Shown here: in pieces, positions 1 to 4,910 of the stretch
Numbering within the stretch: position 1 is the first letter of the stretch
How the letters are laid out: every line of letters begins with the position of its first letter
Source: an uncultured Erysipelotrichaceae bacterium
GTDB lineage: Bacteria; Bacillota_I; Bacilli_A; RF39; UBA660
NCBI GenBank assembly: GCA_902795755.1
Contig: CADBMO010000009.1
Span: 1 to 5,338, forward strand
Direction: 5' to 3'
DNA length: 5,338 bases
The notes under the pieces: generated by a model
The model's database searches: none
Told to the model about the DNA's origin: nothing
Seen by the model: only the letters and a program-made list of their open reading frames with translations
Made by a program: the position numbers and the translations under genes

Positions 1-235
1 TATTAAAGAATTACAAGAAAAGATTAAAAGACAAGAAAAGAAAGTTGGTAGTATTGTTAGTTATGATGATAAGATACCTGAAATAATTAATAATATTAAA
101 AAGTTATTAGATTTAAAAAATCCTACTAGAGAATTATTGTTAAGTGTAATAGACAAGATAGTTATTGATAAAGATCGAAATGTAGAAATATATTATAAGT
201 TTAAAATTATTGAAAATGATAAGATTAAAAGTTAA
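1..235 (+). CDS. Large serine recombinase, C-terminal end (partial, 5' end outside window)
   Basis: The frame is open from the left edge and ends at TAA 233-235, giving the last 77 residues. The first part is a lysine/glutamate-rich helical stretch (IKELQEKIKRQEKK), as in the coiled-coil region of large serine recombinases. The tail contains NPTRELLLSVIDKIVIDKD followed by a beta-like segment (NVEIYYKFKII), a typical end for integrase/resolvase-type proteins of Bacillota phages and integrative elements. The catalytic serine domain and zinc ribbon would lie upstream and are not visible. The gene ends about 45 bases before the point where amidase homology resumes, the usual place for an integrase next to its attachment site. 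No terminator hairpin follows, so transcription may continue into the amidase fragment. The family call rests on the C-terminal tail only; a less likely alternative is another coiled-coil DNA-binding protein. Confidence 0.8.
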   Translation, partial: IKELQEKIKRQEKKVGSIVSYDDKIPEIINNIKKLLDLKNPTRELLLSVIDKIVIDKDRNVEIYYKFKIIENDKIKS

Positions 236-250
236 GTATTTATTTTTTTA

Positions 251-292
251 GTCAATTAAACGAGCGCTTGCCAAGTTCGCGGTGGTGATGGT
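251..292. other. Probable attachment site / right boundary of integrated element
   Basis: This short stretch lies between the recombinase stop and resumed amidase homology and is richer in G+C than its surroundings. It has a small dyad, CTTG-C-CAAG (267-275), with partly matching outer arms (CGA 261-263 and TCG 277-279), as expected for a serine-recombinase att half-site. Amidase-like coding starts at about 281 (GGT GGT GAT GGT GCA, giving GGDGA). The residues encoded just before this do not fit the family's usual SNHxNAG-type sequence, and an in-frame TAA sits at 257-259. Crossover probably lies within the GGTGGT around 281-286. The exact core cannot be fixed without the other element end. 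Confidence 0.55.
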
Positions 293-1420
293 GCAGAAGT
301 AATATATGCACTACGTAATAATGATACACTAGCTAAATCAATACTTAAAAATATAGAAAGTACAGGACAAAATATAAGAAAATGGTATCAAAGAAAGTTA
401 CCTAGTAATCAAAATTTAGATTATTATTATATTATTAGAGAAACTAAACCTGCAGAATCAGTATTAATTGAATATGGGTTTTTAGATTCTACTAAAGATG
501 ATCGTAACCAAATAAAAAATAATTGGCAAGATTGGGCTGAAGCGGTAGTTAAAGCAGTAACTGATTATAAAGGTTATAATTATAAAGAACCAAATAATAA
601 TACGGTAAATGATACGTATATAGTTCAAAGTGGTGATAGTCTTTGGTCCATTGCAAAGAGATTTAACGTTGGCGTTAACGAGATAAAAAGTGCTAATAAC
701 TTGTCATCTAACTTAATAAGTATTGGACAAAGGTTAATAATACCAGGTGCCGCACCTAATGAGCAAACTAACGTTACTTATGTAGTTCAAAAAGGTGATA
801 GCTTATGGTCTATTGCTAATGCAAATGGTACTACAATAGATGAATTGGTTAATTTAAATGACTTAGTAACAAATAATATATACACAGGACAAGTATTAAA
901 GATACCAAACTCCGGGGGTAGTGGTGCAGCATTTCCTGAAATAAATGAAACTTATACCGTCCAAAAAGGAGATACATTATATAGTATCGCACTCAAGTAT
1001 AATACTAGTATACCTAATTTAATAAGTAAAAATAATTTAACAAACACCAATATTTCGGTAGGGGATGTATTATTAATACCATCTGATGTAGAAAGTACTG
1101 GGGATAATAATGATGTTATAACTAATAGCACTTACGTTGTAAGCCCAGGAGATACATTATATTCGTTATCTAAAAAATATGGTGTATCAATTAATGATTT
1201 AATAAATGCTAATAATTTAACTAGTGATATATTAGTAGCTGGAACAAATCTAATAATACCAACTAATGATAATCAATCAAGTAATTTATACGTTGTACAA
1301 AGTGGTGATACACTTTGGTCAATCGCTAGAAAATATAATACTACGGTAAATGATATAAGAATGGTAAATAATTTAACTAGTGATTTACTTAGCATAGGTC
1401 AAACACTAATTATTCCATAA
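281..1420 (+). pseudogene. N-acetylmuramoyl-L-alanine amidase (Amidase_3) with five LysM repeats, 5' half removed by element insertion
   Basis: This is the 3' fragment of a zinc amidase that would cleave the MurNAc-L-Ala bond in peptidoglycan. It begins inside the catalytic domain at GGDGAEVIYALRNND and continues through the conserved LPSN, DYYYIIRET and IEYGFLDS segments; the catalytic-type Glu is encoded at 470-472. Five 44-residue LysM repeats follow, each with a GDSLWSIA/GDTLYSLS-like motif, joined by Asn/Ser/Gly-rich linkers, and the gene stops at TAA 1418-1420. The frame is open from 260 with no stop or frameshift, but there is no in-frame ATG or GTG. The first possible start is TTG 701, inside LysM 1 and without a convincing Shine-Dalgarno, so I do not annotate a gene starting there. 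The N-terminal half with the first zinc ligands must lie beyond the mobile element. The undamaged frame suggests a recent insertion or selection for reconstitution by excision. It converges with cwlJ across a shared terminator. Confidence 0.85.
614..1417 (+). repeat. Array of five LysM repeats in the amidase fragment
   Basis: Units lie at 614-745, 776-907, 950-1081, 1130-1261 and 1286-1417, each 132 bases (44 codons). Each starts TYxV or LYVV, carries GD(S/T)L(W/Y)S near residue 7 and ends in a GQ(x)L(x)IP-like motif; unit 4 has AGTNLIIP. LysM binds the GlcNAc-containing glycan backbone of peptidoglycan. Units 3 and 4 carry LYS rather than LWS. Linkers are 10 residues between units 1 and 2 and become variable and Asn-rich afterwards. 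Confidence 0.9.
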
Positions 1421-1448
1421 AAAAAGGCTTAATTATTAAGCTTTTTTT
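1419..1448. terminator. Bidirectional rho-independent terminator between amidase fragment and cwlJ
   Basis: The stem is GCTTAA (1427-1432), loop TTA, TTAAGC (1436-1441). It is preceded by seven A (1419-1425) and one unpaired G, and followed by seven T (1442-1448). The A and T runs make it work in both directions, as expected between convergent genes. It overlaps the TAA of the amidase fragment and abuts the TAA of cwlJ. Confidence 0.85.
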
Positions 1449-1872
1449 AATGTATTTCTTTACATACTCCAGCATCTGGTTCATAAAAACAATGATTCTT
1501 ATATTTACCTGAGTTTTTTTGATTATACCAAGTTGCCTTGCAAGATTGATTTGTTCCTGGAGCATAAAACCAAAGTGCGTTAGTAGCAGGATGAAAATAT
1601 TCACCTTTTATTATTCTTTTCGCTAAATTTTTTTCATTAGTAGTAGAAGTACTTTGAAATAAAGAACTTTTTATACCTGAAAATCCACCCGGAGATTGGT
1701 ATATCATATTTGTTATGGTTCTTATGTTCTTAAAGTCTAAACAATTACCTATTACTCTATTTACTGCAACATTACCAACCATAAGCATACCTAAGTTACC
1801 TTCACCAAGTGCTTCTGCTCTCATTAATCTTGCAAGTAAATCTAATTCTTTATCAGTATATTTAACTATCAT
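1447..1872 (-). CDS. cwlJ: CwlJ-like spore cortex-lytic / cell wall hydrolase
   Basis: This 141-residue protein of the SleB/CwlJ hydrolase family (Hydrolase_2) degrades the muramic-delta-lactam cortex peptidoglycan during germination in Bacillus. The family signature LLARLMRAEALGEGNLGM holds the presumed catalytic Glu (residue 20), followed by VGNVAVNRV, DFKNIRTI, MIYQSPGGF and LWFYAPG. The C-terminal segment with TWYNQ, KNHCFYEP and a further Cys matches CwlJ specifically rather than SleB. The length is close to the roughly 142 residues of Bacillus CwlJ. There is no signal peptide and no peptidoglycan-binding domain, again as in CwlJ, which is made in the mother cell and held in the coat. 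I chose ATG 1872-1870 because AGGTGAT (1883-1877) lies just upstream; a GTG at 1881-1879 lies inside that Shine-Dalgarno. No gerQ is recognisable nearby. Similar proteins occur in some non-spore-formers, so the sporulation role is inferred. Confidence 0.9.
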   Translation of the reverse strand: MIVKYTDKELDLLARLMRAEALGEGNLGMLMVGNVAVNRVIGNCLDFKNIRTITNMIYQSPGGFSGIKSSLFQSTSTTNEKNLAKRIIKGEYFHPATNALWFYAPGTNQSCKATWYNQKNSGKYKNHCFYEPDAGVCKEIH

Positions 1873-1876
1873 AAAA

Positions 1877-1883
1877 ATCACCT
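1877..1883 (-). promoter_or_regulatory. Ribosome binding site AGGTGAT of cwlJ, decides the start
   Basis: On the minus strand AGGTGAT lies four bases before ATG 1872. It complements the 16S 3' end in the GGTGAT register, also seen before tspO (3909-3915) and before the last gene (4899-4905). It rules out the GTG at 1881 as the start. Confidence 0.75.
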
Positions 1884-1888
1884 AATAT

Positions 1889-1918
1889 ATTTTATGCATA
1901 AAAAAAGAAAACTTATTT
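1889..1918 (-). promoter_or_regulatory. Candidate sporulation-sigma (sigma-E/K-like) promoter of cwlJ
   Basis: The minus strand carries CATAAAAT (1896-1889), one mismatch from the sigma-E -10 consensus CATACAAT; extended by one base (CATAAAATA) it fits the sigma-K CATAnnnTA form. AAATAAG (1918-1912) lies 15 bases upstream and holds the ATA core of a sigma-E -35. Such matches arise by chance in AT-rich DNA, the -35 overlaps the upstream terminator loop, and the leader would be very short, so this is a suggestion only. Confidence 0.3.
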
Positions 1919-1927
1919 AGTTTTCTT
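1900..1927 (-). terminator. Rho-independent terminator of the small membrane protein gene
   Basis: Read on the minus strand, the 9-bp perfect stem AAGAAAACT / AGTTTTCTT (1927-1919 and 1913-1905) has a five-base AAATA loop and continues into a T run to 1900. The TAA stop of the small gene (1915-1913) lies across the loop and the descending arm. It separates the LysM/small-protein unit from cwlJ. Confidence 0.8.
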
Positions 1928-2113
1928 AATAGTTGTAGTTATTGTTGTTGTTTTGTTTTTCTTGATTTCCTTTTCCTTATCTTTTTGTGCACTAAAAATA
2001 GATAGTATTAAAAAGAATATACCGAGTACTATAAACACAGCATCTCTAACTATTCTATATTGTAATCTTTCAGCTTTTGCTTCTTTTACTTGTTCTTCAA
2101 ATGTTTTTTTCAT
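1913..2113 (-). CDS. Small single-pass membrane protein, unknown function
   Basis: The 66-residue product has three parts: a charged, probably helical N-terminus (residues 1-23, Lys/Glu/Arg-rich), one hydrophobic membrane segment (about 25-41, AVFIVLGIFFLILSIFS), and a basic low-complexity tail (KDKEKEIKKNK then repeated Thr/Ile and Lys). Basic residues on both sides leave the topology unclear. The ATG at 2113-2111 is preceded by AGAGGT (2123-2118), a good Shine-Dalgarno. The gene starts 33 bases after the LysM pseudo-amidase stop with no terminator between them, so the two are probably co-transcribed, and it ends in its own hairpin. I recognise no family. The repetitive tail could make this a poorly conserved protein, but the ribosome binding site, hydrophobic segment and matching terminator support a real gene. 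Confidence 0.7.
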   Translation of the reverse strand: MKKTFEEQVKEAKAERLQYRIVRDAVFIVLGIFFLILSIFSAQKDKEKEIKKNKTTTITTTIKKTK

Positions 2114-2146
2114 AATTACCTCTTATTTATATAATATCATAAATTC

Positions 2147-3112
2147 CTATTGCTCAACAAGTAATTGCTGCCCTATTTGTAGAACATTGGTAGTTAAATT
2201 ATTAATTTTCCTTATTTTATCCACGGTAGTGTTAAAATTTTTTGCAATCAGCCACAGGCTATCTCCCTTTTTAACAATGTATTGTAGGTAATTAGTAGAC
2301 GATGGAATTATAAGCACTTGCCCAATTTGTAATAGGTTAGAAGAAAGATTATTAGTGGTTTTTATTTTATCCACGGTAGTATTATATTTATTTGCAATAG
2401 CCCAAAGACTATCTCCTTTTTGCACAGTATATCTAACTTCGTTTGATGAGGTGCTAGGACTATTACTTGTTTTATTTAGCTTTAGGATTTGTCCAATCTG
2501 AAGTGTATTAGTTTTTAAATTATTTATGGTTTTTAATTCATTTACTGTAATGTTATTCTTATTAGCAATAGACCACAATGTATCACCTTTTTTAACGGTA
2601 TAATATCCATCACCTAAATCAGGGTTATATGTTGCTCCTACATAATTTGCAATTGACTTAACTACTTGCCTTCCAATTGGTTCGTAATTAGATAAATTAG
2701 TATTACCATAATCTATTATTATGGTTTGATTATTAGGTGTATTTCTAATTAAATAATCATCATCTAAAGCGGTATTACTACTATTTCTTAGTTGGTAATA
2801 CCTAATTTCATTATTAACAGTATTTTGTAAGTTAGATGCTATAGAAGATGCTAGTTTACTATTAGATCTAAGGGGATATATTATATCGATTATACTTCCG
2901 TTATTTGATCTATTTGATATAACTATTACGTTATTACCATTTCCATATTTATTCTTAATTAAATTAACTCTTTCTTCATTTGATATATCACTATCTTTTC
3001 TAACTAAAAAATTATCAATACCAATTTTACTTAGTTCATTAGAAATAAACTTAGATAAGTTTAATAAGCTACTGCTACCATTTTGGGTATCAATAGCAAC
3101 TTTATATGCCAT
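2147..3112 (-). CDS. LysM protein with degenerate, probably inactive Amidase_3 domain
   Basis: Residues 1-158 (of 321) have the layout of an N-acetylmuramoyl-L-alanine amidase and align with the neighbouring amidase fragment: IYPLRSNSKLASSI against IYALRNNDTLAKSI, and DYLIRNTPNNQTIIIDYG against YYIIRETKPAESVLIEYG. The active-site positions differ. The usual DPGHGG is DTQNG (residues 8-12), the SxHxN motif is SNRSN (66-70), the catalytic Glu is Asp134, and no Glu ligand is evident after the first motif. Zinc hydrolysis is therefore unlikely, and the domain may bind peptidoglycan or act as scaffold or regulator. Three LysM repeats follow (about 170-213, 227-270, 277-319). No signal peptide is visible (MAYKVAIDTQNG), so the protein is cytoplasmic, a mother-cell coat protein, or exported by other means. 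ATG 3112-3110 has AAGGGAG (3125-3119) upstream. It is divergent from the nucleosidase-like gene and probably leads an operon with the small membrane gene. Confidence 0.85.
   Translation of the reverse strand: MAYKVAIDTQNGSSSLLNLSKFISNELSKIGIDNFLVRKDSDISNEERVNLIKNKYGNGNNVIVISNRSNNGSIIDIIYPLRSNSKLASSIASNLQNTVNNEIRYYQLRNSSNTALDDDYLIRNTPNNQTIIIDYGNTNLSNYEPIGRQVVKSIANYVGATYNPDLGDGYYTVKKGDTLWSIANKNNITVNELKTINNLKTNTLQIGQILKLNKTSNSPSTSSNEVRYTVQKGDSLWAIANKYNTTVDKIKTTNNLSSNLLQIGQVLIIPSSTNYLQYIVKKGDSLWLIAKNFNTTVDKIRKINNLTTNVLQIGQQLLVEQ
2156..2605 (-). repeat. Three LysM repeats in the pseudo-amidase
   Basis: Units lie at 2605-2474, 2434-2303 and 2284-2156 on the minus strand. All share VxKGD(S/T)LWxIA, a (T/V)(V/T)(N/D)(K/E)(I/L) segment, NNL and LQIGQ. 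Units 2 and 3 are also alike in DNA, for example both contain TTTATCCACGGTAGT on the plus strand, indicating recent internal duplication. Confidence 0.9.
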
Positions 3113-3132
3113 AAAAAACTCCCTTCGTATAA

Positions 3133-3140
3133 ATTTTATG
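3133..3140 (-). promoter_or_regulatory. CATAAAAT box upstream of the LysM pseudo-amidase
   Basis: The minus strand reads CATAAAAT, identical to the box before cwlJ and placed similarly, seven bases before the Shine-Dalgarno (six in cwlJ). It may be a -10 element of a sporulation-type or housekeeping promoter. I found no convincing -35, so confidence is low. Confidence 0.25.
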
Positions 3141-3164
3141 TAAATATTTTTTATTTAAAACTAA

Positions 3165-3170
3165 TATACT
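3165..3170 (+). promoter_or_regulatory. Possible -10 (TATACT) of the nucleosidase-like gene
   Basis: TATACT matches five of six bases of the sigma-A -10 and lies just before the AAGGAGG Shine-Dalgarno in the divergent intergenic region. No good -35 is seen at 16-18 bases. Confidence 0.3.
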
Positions 3171-3187
3171 TTACTAAGGAGGAAAAT

Positions 3188-3880
3188 ATGTTAGCAATAG
3201 TAGCACCTGAAAATAAGTATATATCAGAATTATTAGAAAAATTTAGTTATGAAAAAGTAGAACAAAAAAACAATTTAAACGTATATAATGTAAATTATGA
3301 AAATCATAAGTTTTTAATATTAACTACTGGTTATGGTAAGGTATGCGTTTCATCAAACTTAATGTATGCCATAAATAATTATAAGATAAATGCCCTTTTG
3401 CTAATTGGTACAACTGGTAGTATTAATGAAAATTGTAATATTTTTGATGTAGTAGTACCTAAATTGTCACTACAATTTGATGTAGATTTTTGTCCTAACG
3501 GATACGATCCAGGTCAAATTCCTTTGGTAGATAGTGCACTTTATTACACAAATGATGATTTAAATAATTGTATTAAAGAAGTTTGTGATAATACTAAATA
3601 TAATTATTTTGATGATATTATTGCATCATCTGATATGTTTGTTTGTAATTATAGGTTATCTAGAAGTATTAAAACTGAATATGATGCATCATTTGTTGAT
3701 GTTGAATCAGGAGTGGTTGGTCAGTTCTGCCACTTAAATAACATTCCTTATTCTTCTATTAAGGTAACAAGTAATTATGCTAATAATAATGGACTTAGGC
3801 AGTATAACTCTTATGATGATAGGGCATCAGTAATTGCTCAAAACATAGCATATGAGTTTGTTTCTAAGTTTTTTGAATAA
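3188..3880 (+). CDS. MTA/SAH nucleosidase-like protein (NP-I family) with altered catalytic residues
   Basis: The 230-residue protein matches 5'-methylthioadenosine/S-adenosylhomocysteine nucleosidase (MtnN) in length and motif order: TGYGKVCVSSNL (47-58), LLIGTTGSI (71-79), DVVVPKLSLQFDVDFCPNGYDPGQIP (87-112, compare DVDVxxFGYxxGQ), IIASSDMF (144-151), and VDVESGVVGQFC (170-181), where Glu173 matches the ribose-binding Glu174 of E. coli MtnN. Two catalytic positions look changed. The E. coli Asp197 equivalent (ISD) is Asn196 in KVTSNYANN, and the N-terminal Glu12 region reads APENKYIS, with Tyr11 where the Glu would align. The normal role is removal of adenine from MTA/SAH in methyl and quorum-signal metabolism. 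Activity here may be lost or shifted, since Asn at this place is found in 6-oxopurine-specific nucleoside phosphorylases. The start is ATG 3188 because AAGGAGG (3176-3182) lies five bases upstream; the longer in-frame version from 3083 overlaps the divergent gene. Confidence 0.85.
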   Translation: MLAIVAPENKYISELLEKFSYEKVEQKNNLNVYNVNYENHKFLILTTGYGKVCVSSNLMYAINNYKINALLLIGTTGSINENCNIFDVVVPKLSLQFDVDFCPNGYDPGQIPLVDSALYYTNDDLNNCIKEVCDNTKYNYFDDIIASSDMFVCNYRLSRSIKTEYDASFVDVESGVVGQFCHLNNIPYSSIKVTSNYANNNGLRQYNSYDDRASVIAQNIAYEFVSKFFE

Positions 3881-3918
3881 AATGATATAAAATAAATAAA
3901 ATATAAATAGGTGATAAT

Positions 3919-4383
3919 ATGAATATTAATTGGAAAAGATTAATAAAAATAACCATTATAACCTTTATAATTGGTGGATTATTTAGTTTTCTAACAATGA
4001 AGGGTATGGATGCATTTAAAGCATTAAAAAAACCTATTGAAGTACCTGGAATTATATTCCCTATTGTATGGAGTGTATTATATTTATTAATGAGCATTTC
4101 CTTGTATTTAGTTTTAGAATCAAATGATGAAAACAAAATAAAAGATCTTATTATTTATAGTGTACAATTAATTGTTAATTCTATATGGACACTAATATTT
4201 TTTGGCTTAAAGAATTATTTATTATCATTTATATGGTTATTGTTGCTGCTAGCACTTATTATTTATATGTTAATTGTATTCTTTAAAATAAACAAAACAT
4301 CAGCGTATATAAACATTCCATACGTATTATGGGTTATATTTGCGGGTTATTTAAATTTAGGTATATATTTATTAAATAGGTAA
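3919..4383 (+). CDS. tspO: TspO/MBR family tryptophan-rich sensory protein
   Basis: This 154-residue integral membrane protein has five predicted helices (about 7-27, 44-66, 78-97, 101-122, 132-152). TspO binds porphyrins and related ligands and is linked to tetrapyrrole and stress responses in bacteria. Family motifs are GGLFSFLT (19-26), ALKKPIEVPGIIFPIVWSVLYLLMSISLYLV (35-65), QLIVNSIWTLIFFGL (83-97) and PYVLWVIFAGYLN (134-146). Trp51, Asn87 and Trp138 fall at positions described as ligand-contacting in Bacillus cereus TspO, a protein of the same length, so ligand binding should be preserved. In the loop, the usual (W/S)xPP is EVPG. The start ATG follows AGGTGAT (3909-3915). The gene begins 38 bases after the nucleosidase-like gene with no hairpin between, so they may be co-transcribed. 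A terminator follows directly. Confidence 0.93.
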   Translation: MNINWKRLIKITIITFIIGGLFSFLTMKGMDAFKALKKPIEVPGIIFPIVWSVLYLLMSISLYLVLESNDENKIKDLIIYSVQLIVNSIWTLIFFGLKNYLLSFIWLLLLLALIIYMLIVFFKINKTSAYINIPYVLWVIFAGYLNLGIYLLNR

Positions 4384-4408
4384 AAAGGTCAAATAATTGA
4401 CTTTTTTT
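4382..4408 (+). terminator. Rho-independent terminator after tspO
   Basis: The stem is GTCAA (4388-4392), loop ATAA, TTGAC (4397-4401), with an A run (4382-4386) before an unpaired G and seven T (4402-4408) after. A/T pairing across the G bulge extends the stem. The upstream A run includes the last two bases of the tspO stop. It has the same architecture as the 1419-1448 terminator. Confidence 0.8.
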
Positions 4409-4439
4409 AATGTTTGTGATAGTATATTTGCAACTTTTT

Positions 4440-4447
4440 AAGGGGGG
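4440..4447 (+). promoter_or_regulatory. Ribosome binding site (AAGGGGGG) that fixes the start at 4452
   Basis: A G-rich Shine-Dalgarno lies four bases before ATG 4452. The earlier in-frame ATG at 4410 has only the upstream terminator's T run before it, so it is not used. Confidence 0.7.
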
Positions 4448-4451
4448 TATT

Positions 4452-4850
4452 ATGACTGAAGAAGAATTAGAAGGAGTAAAAAGGATTTATGCTTCCAGTT
4501 TAGTTAATAAAGATTTAAAAAAAATAGAAAATAGGATGTATAATACAACTAACGATTCAAGGAAAGTTCAAATAGAATTAGCAAGATTATCAAATTATTT
4601 AAAGTCTGATGTAGATATGTACAAAGATAATAGTTATGCGTATTATAATATTTTAAAAAAGTATAAAAAGTATTTAGTGGAACCTAATGATGAGTTGTTG
4701 CAAGAAATAAAAAATGAGATTGTTAATTTAGAATTAGAATGTAATATACAAGTAGCAATGGTTTCTATATTTAAAAAATATATTGATGAGATTAATAATA
4801 AAAATATTATGTATGAAGATAGTATGAATGGAGAAAAGTACTGTAAATAG
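4452..4850 (+). CDS. Hypothetical helical protein, 132 residues
   Basis: I do not recognise a family. The protein is rich in Lys, Glu, Asn and Tyr and is predicted to be almost entirely alpha-helical, with likely helices around residues 2-30, 34-54, 57-73 and 77-118. There is no signal peptide, membrane segment or obvious catalytic motif. Two cysteines are present, Cys98 inside the last long helix and Cys131 at the end. It is probably a cytoplasmic protein. The motif YKDNSY (57-62) resembles YKDSSY in the next gene, and both genes are of similar style, so they may be distant paralogues; this rests on one short match. The gene has its own Shine-Dalgarno and ends with a TAG inside a strong terminator hairpin, so it is probably monocistronic. 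Confidence 0.75.
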   Translation: MTEEELEGVKRIYASSLVNKDLKKIENRMYNTTNDSRKVQIELARLSNYLKSDVDMYKDNSYAYYNILKKYKKYLVEPNDELLQEIKNEIVNLELECNIQVAMVSIFKKYIDEINNKNIMYEDSMNGEKYCK

Positions 4851-4860
4851 TACTTTTTTT
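4834..4860 (+). terminator. Rho-independent terminator overlapping the stop of the 132-residue gene
   Basis: A 9-bp perfect stem AAAAGTACT (4834-4842) / AGTACTTTT (4849-4857) has loop GTAAAT and a T run to 4860. The TAG stop (4848-4850) lies at the loop/stem edge, so the last codons of the gene form the ascending arm. Confidence 0.85.
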
Positions 4861-4862
4861 AT

Positions 4863-4891
4863 TTGATTATAAGTGCGTTGTGTTATATAAT
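4863..4891 (+). promoter_or_regulatory. Sigma-A-type promoter of the last gene
   Basis: TTGATT (4863-4868; the first four bases of TTGACA match) is followed after exactly 17 bases by a perfect TATAAT (4886-4891). Start of transcription would be about 4898, right before the AGGTGAT Shine-Dalgarno (4899-4905), giving a very short leader. Confidence 0.6.
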
Positions 4892-4910
4892 ATATAATAG
4901 GTGATGGTAC

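Noticed and set aside
614..1417. CRISPR-like or tandem DNA array suggested by the periodic repeats
   Set aside because: The period reflects diverged LysM protein repeats in frame. There are no short identical repeats with unique spacers.
701..1420. A 239-residue LysM protein starting at TTG 701
   Set aside because: The TTG lies inside the first LysM repeat and has no convincing Shine-Dalgarno. The frame continues upstream with clear amidase and LysM homology, so it is a fragment of a longer gene rather than a separate one.
1410..1604. 64-residue minus-strand ORF
   Set aside because: It lies out of frame within cwlJ and across the terminator, without a ribosome binding site or recognisable sequence.
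1873..1881. Longer CwlJ start at GTG 1881
   Set aside because: The GTG is part of the AGGTGAT ribosome binding site that serves ATG 1872, and the CwlJ family length fits the shorter form.
1953..2291. 112-residue plus-strand ORF
   Set aside because: It is antisense to the small membrane gene and the LysM gene. Its hydrophobic look follows from reverse reading of Lys/Glu-rich codons.
3083..3187. Longer start for the nucleosidase-like gene at 3083
   Set aside because: It would overlap the divergent LysM gene, and the extra 35 residues are not part of the family. A perfect AAGGAGG precedes ATG 3188.
3871..3908. Separate promoter for tspO in the TTGAAT and TATAAA-like motifs
   Set aside because: The spacing between the possible -35 and the -10-like runs is too short or too long, and the region is nearly pure A/T, so chance matches are expected.
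3864..4136. 90-residue minus-strand ORF
   Set aside because: It is antisense to tspO; the membrane-like composition mirrors the TspO coding sequence.
4410..4451. Longer start for the 132-residue protein at ATG 4410
   Set aside because: It has only the T run of the preceding terminator upstream. The strong AAGGGGGG site serves ATG 4452.
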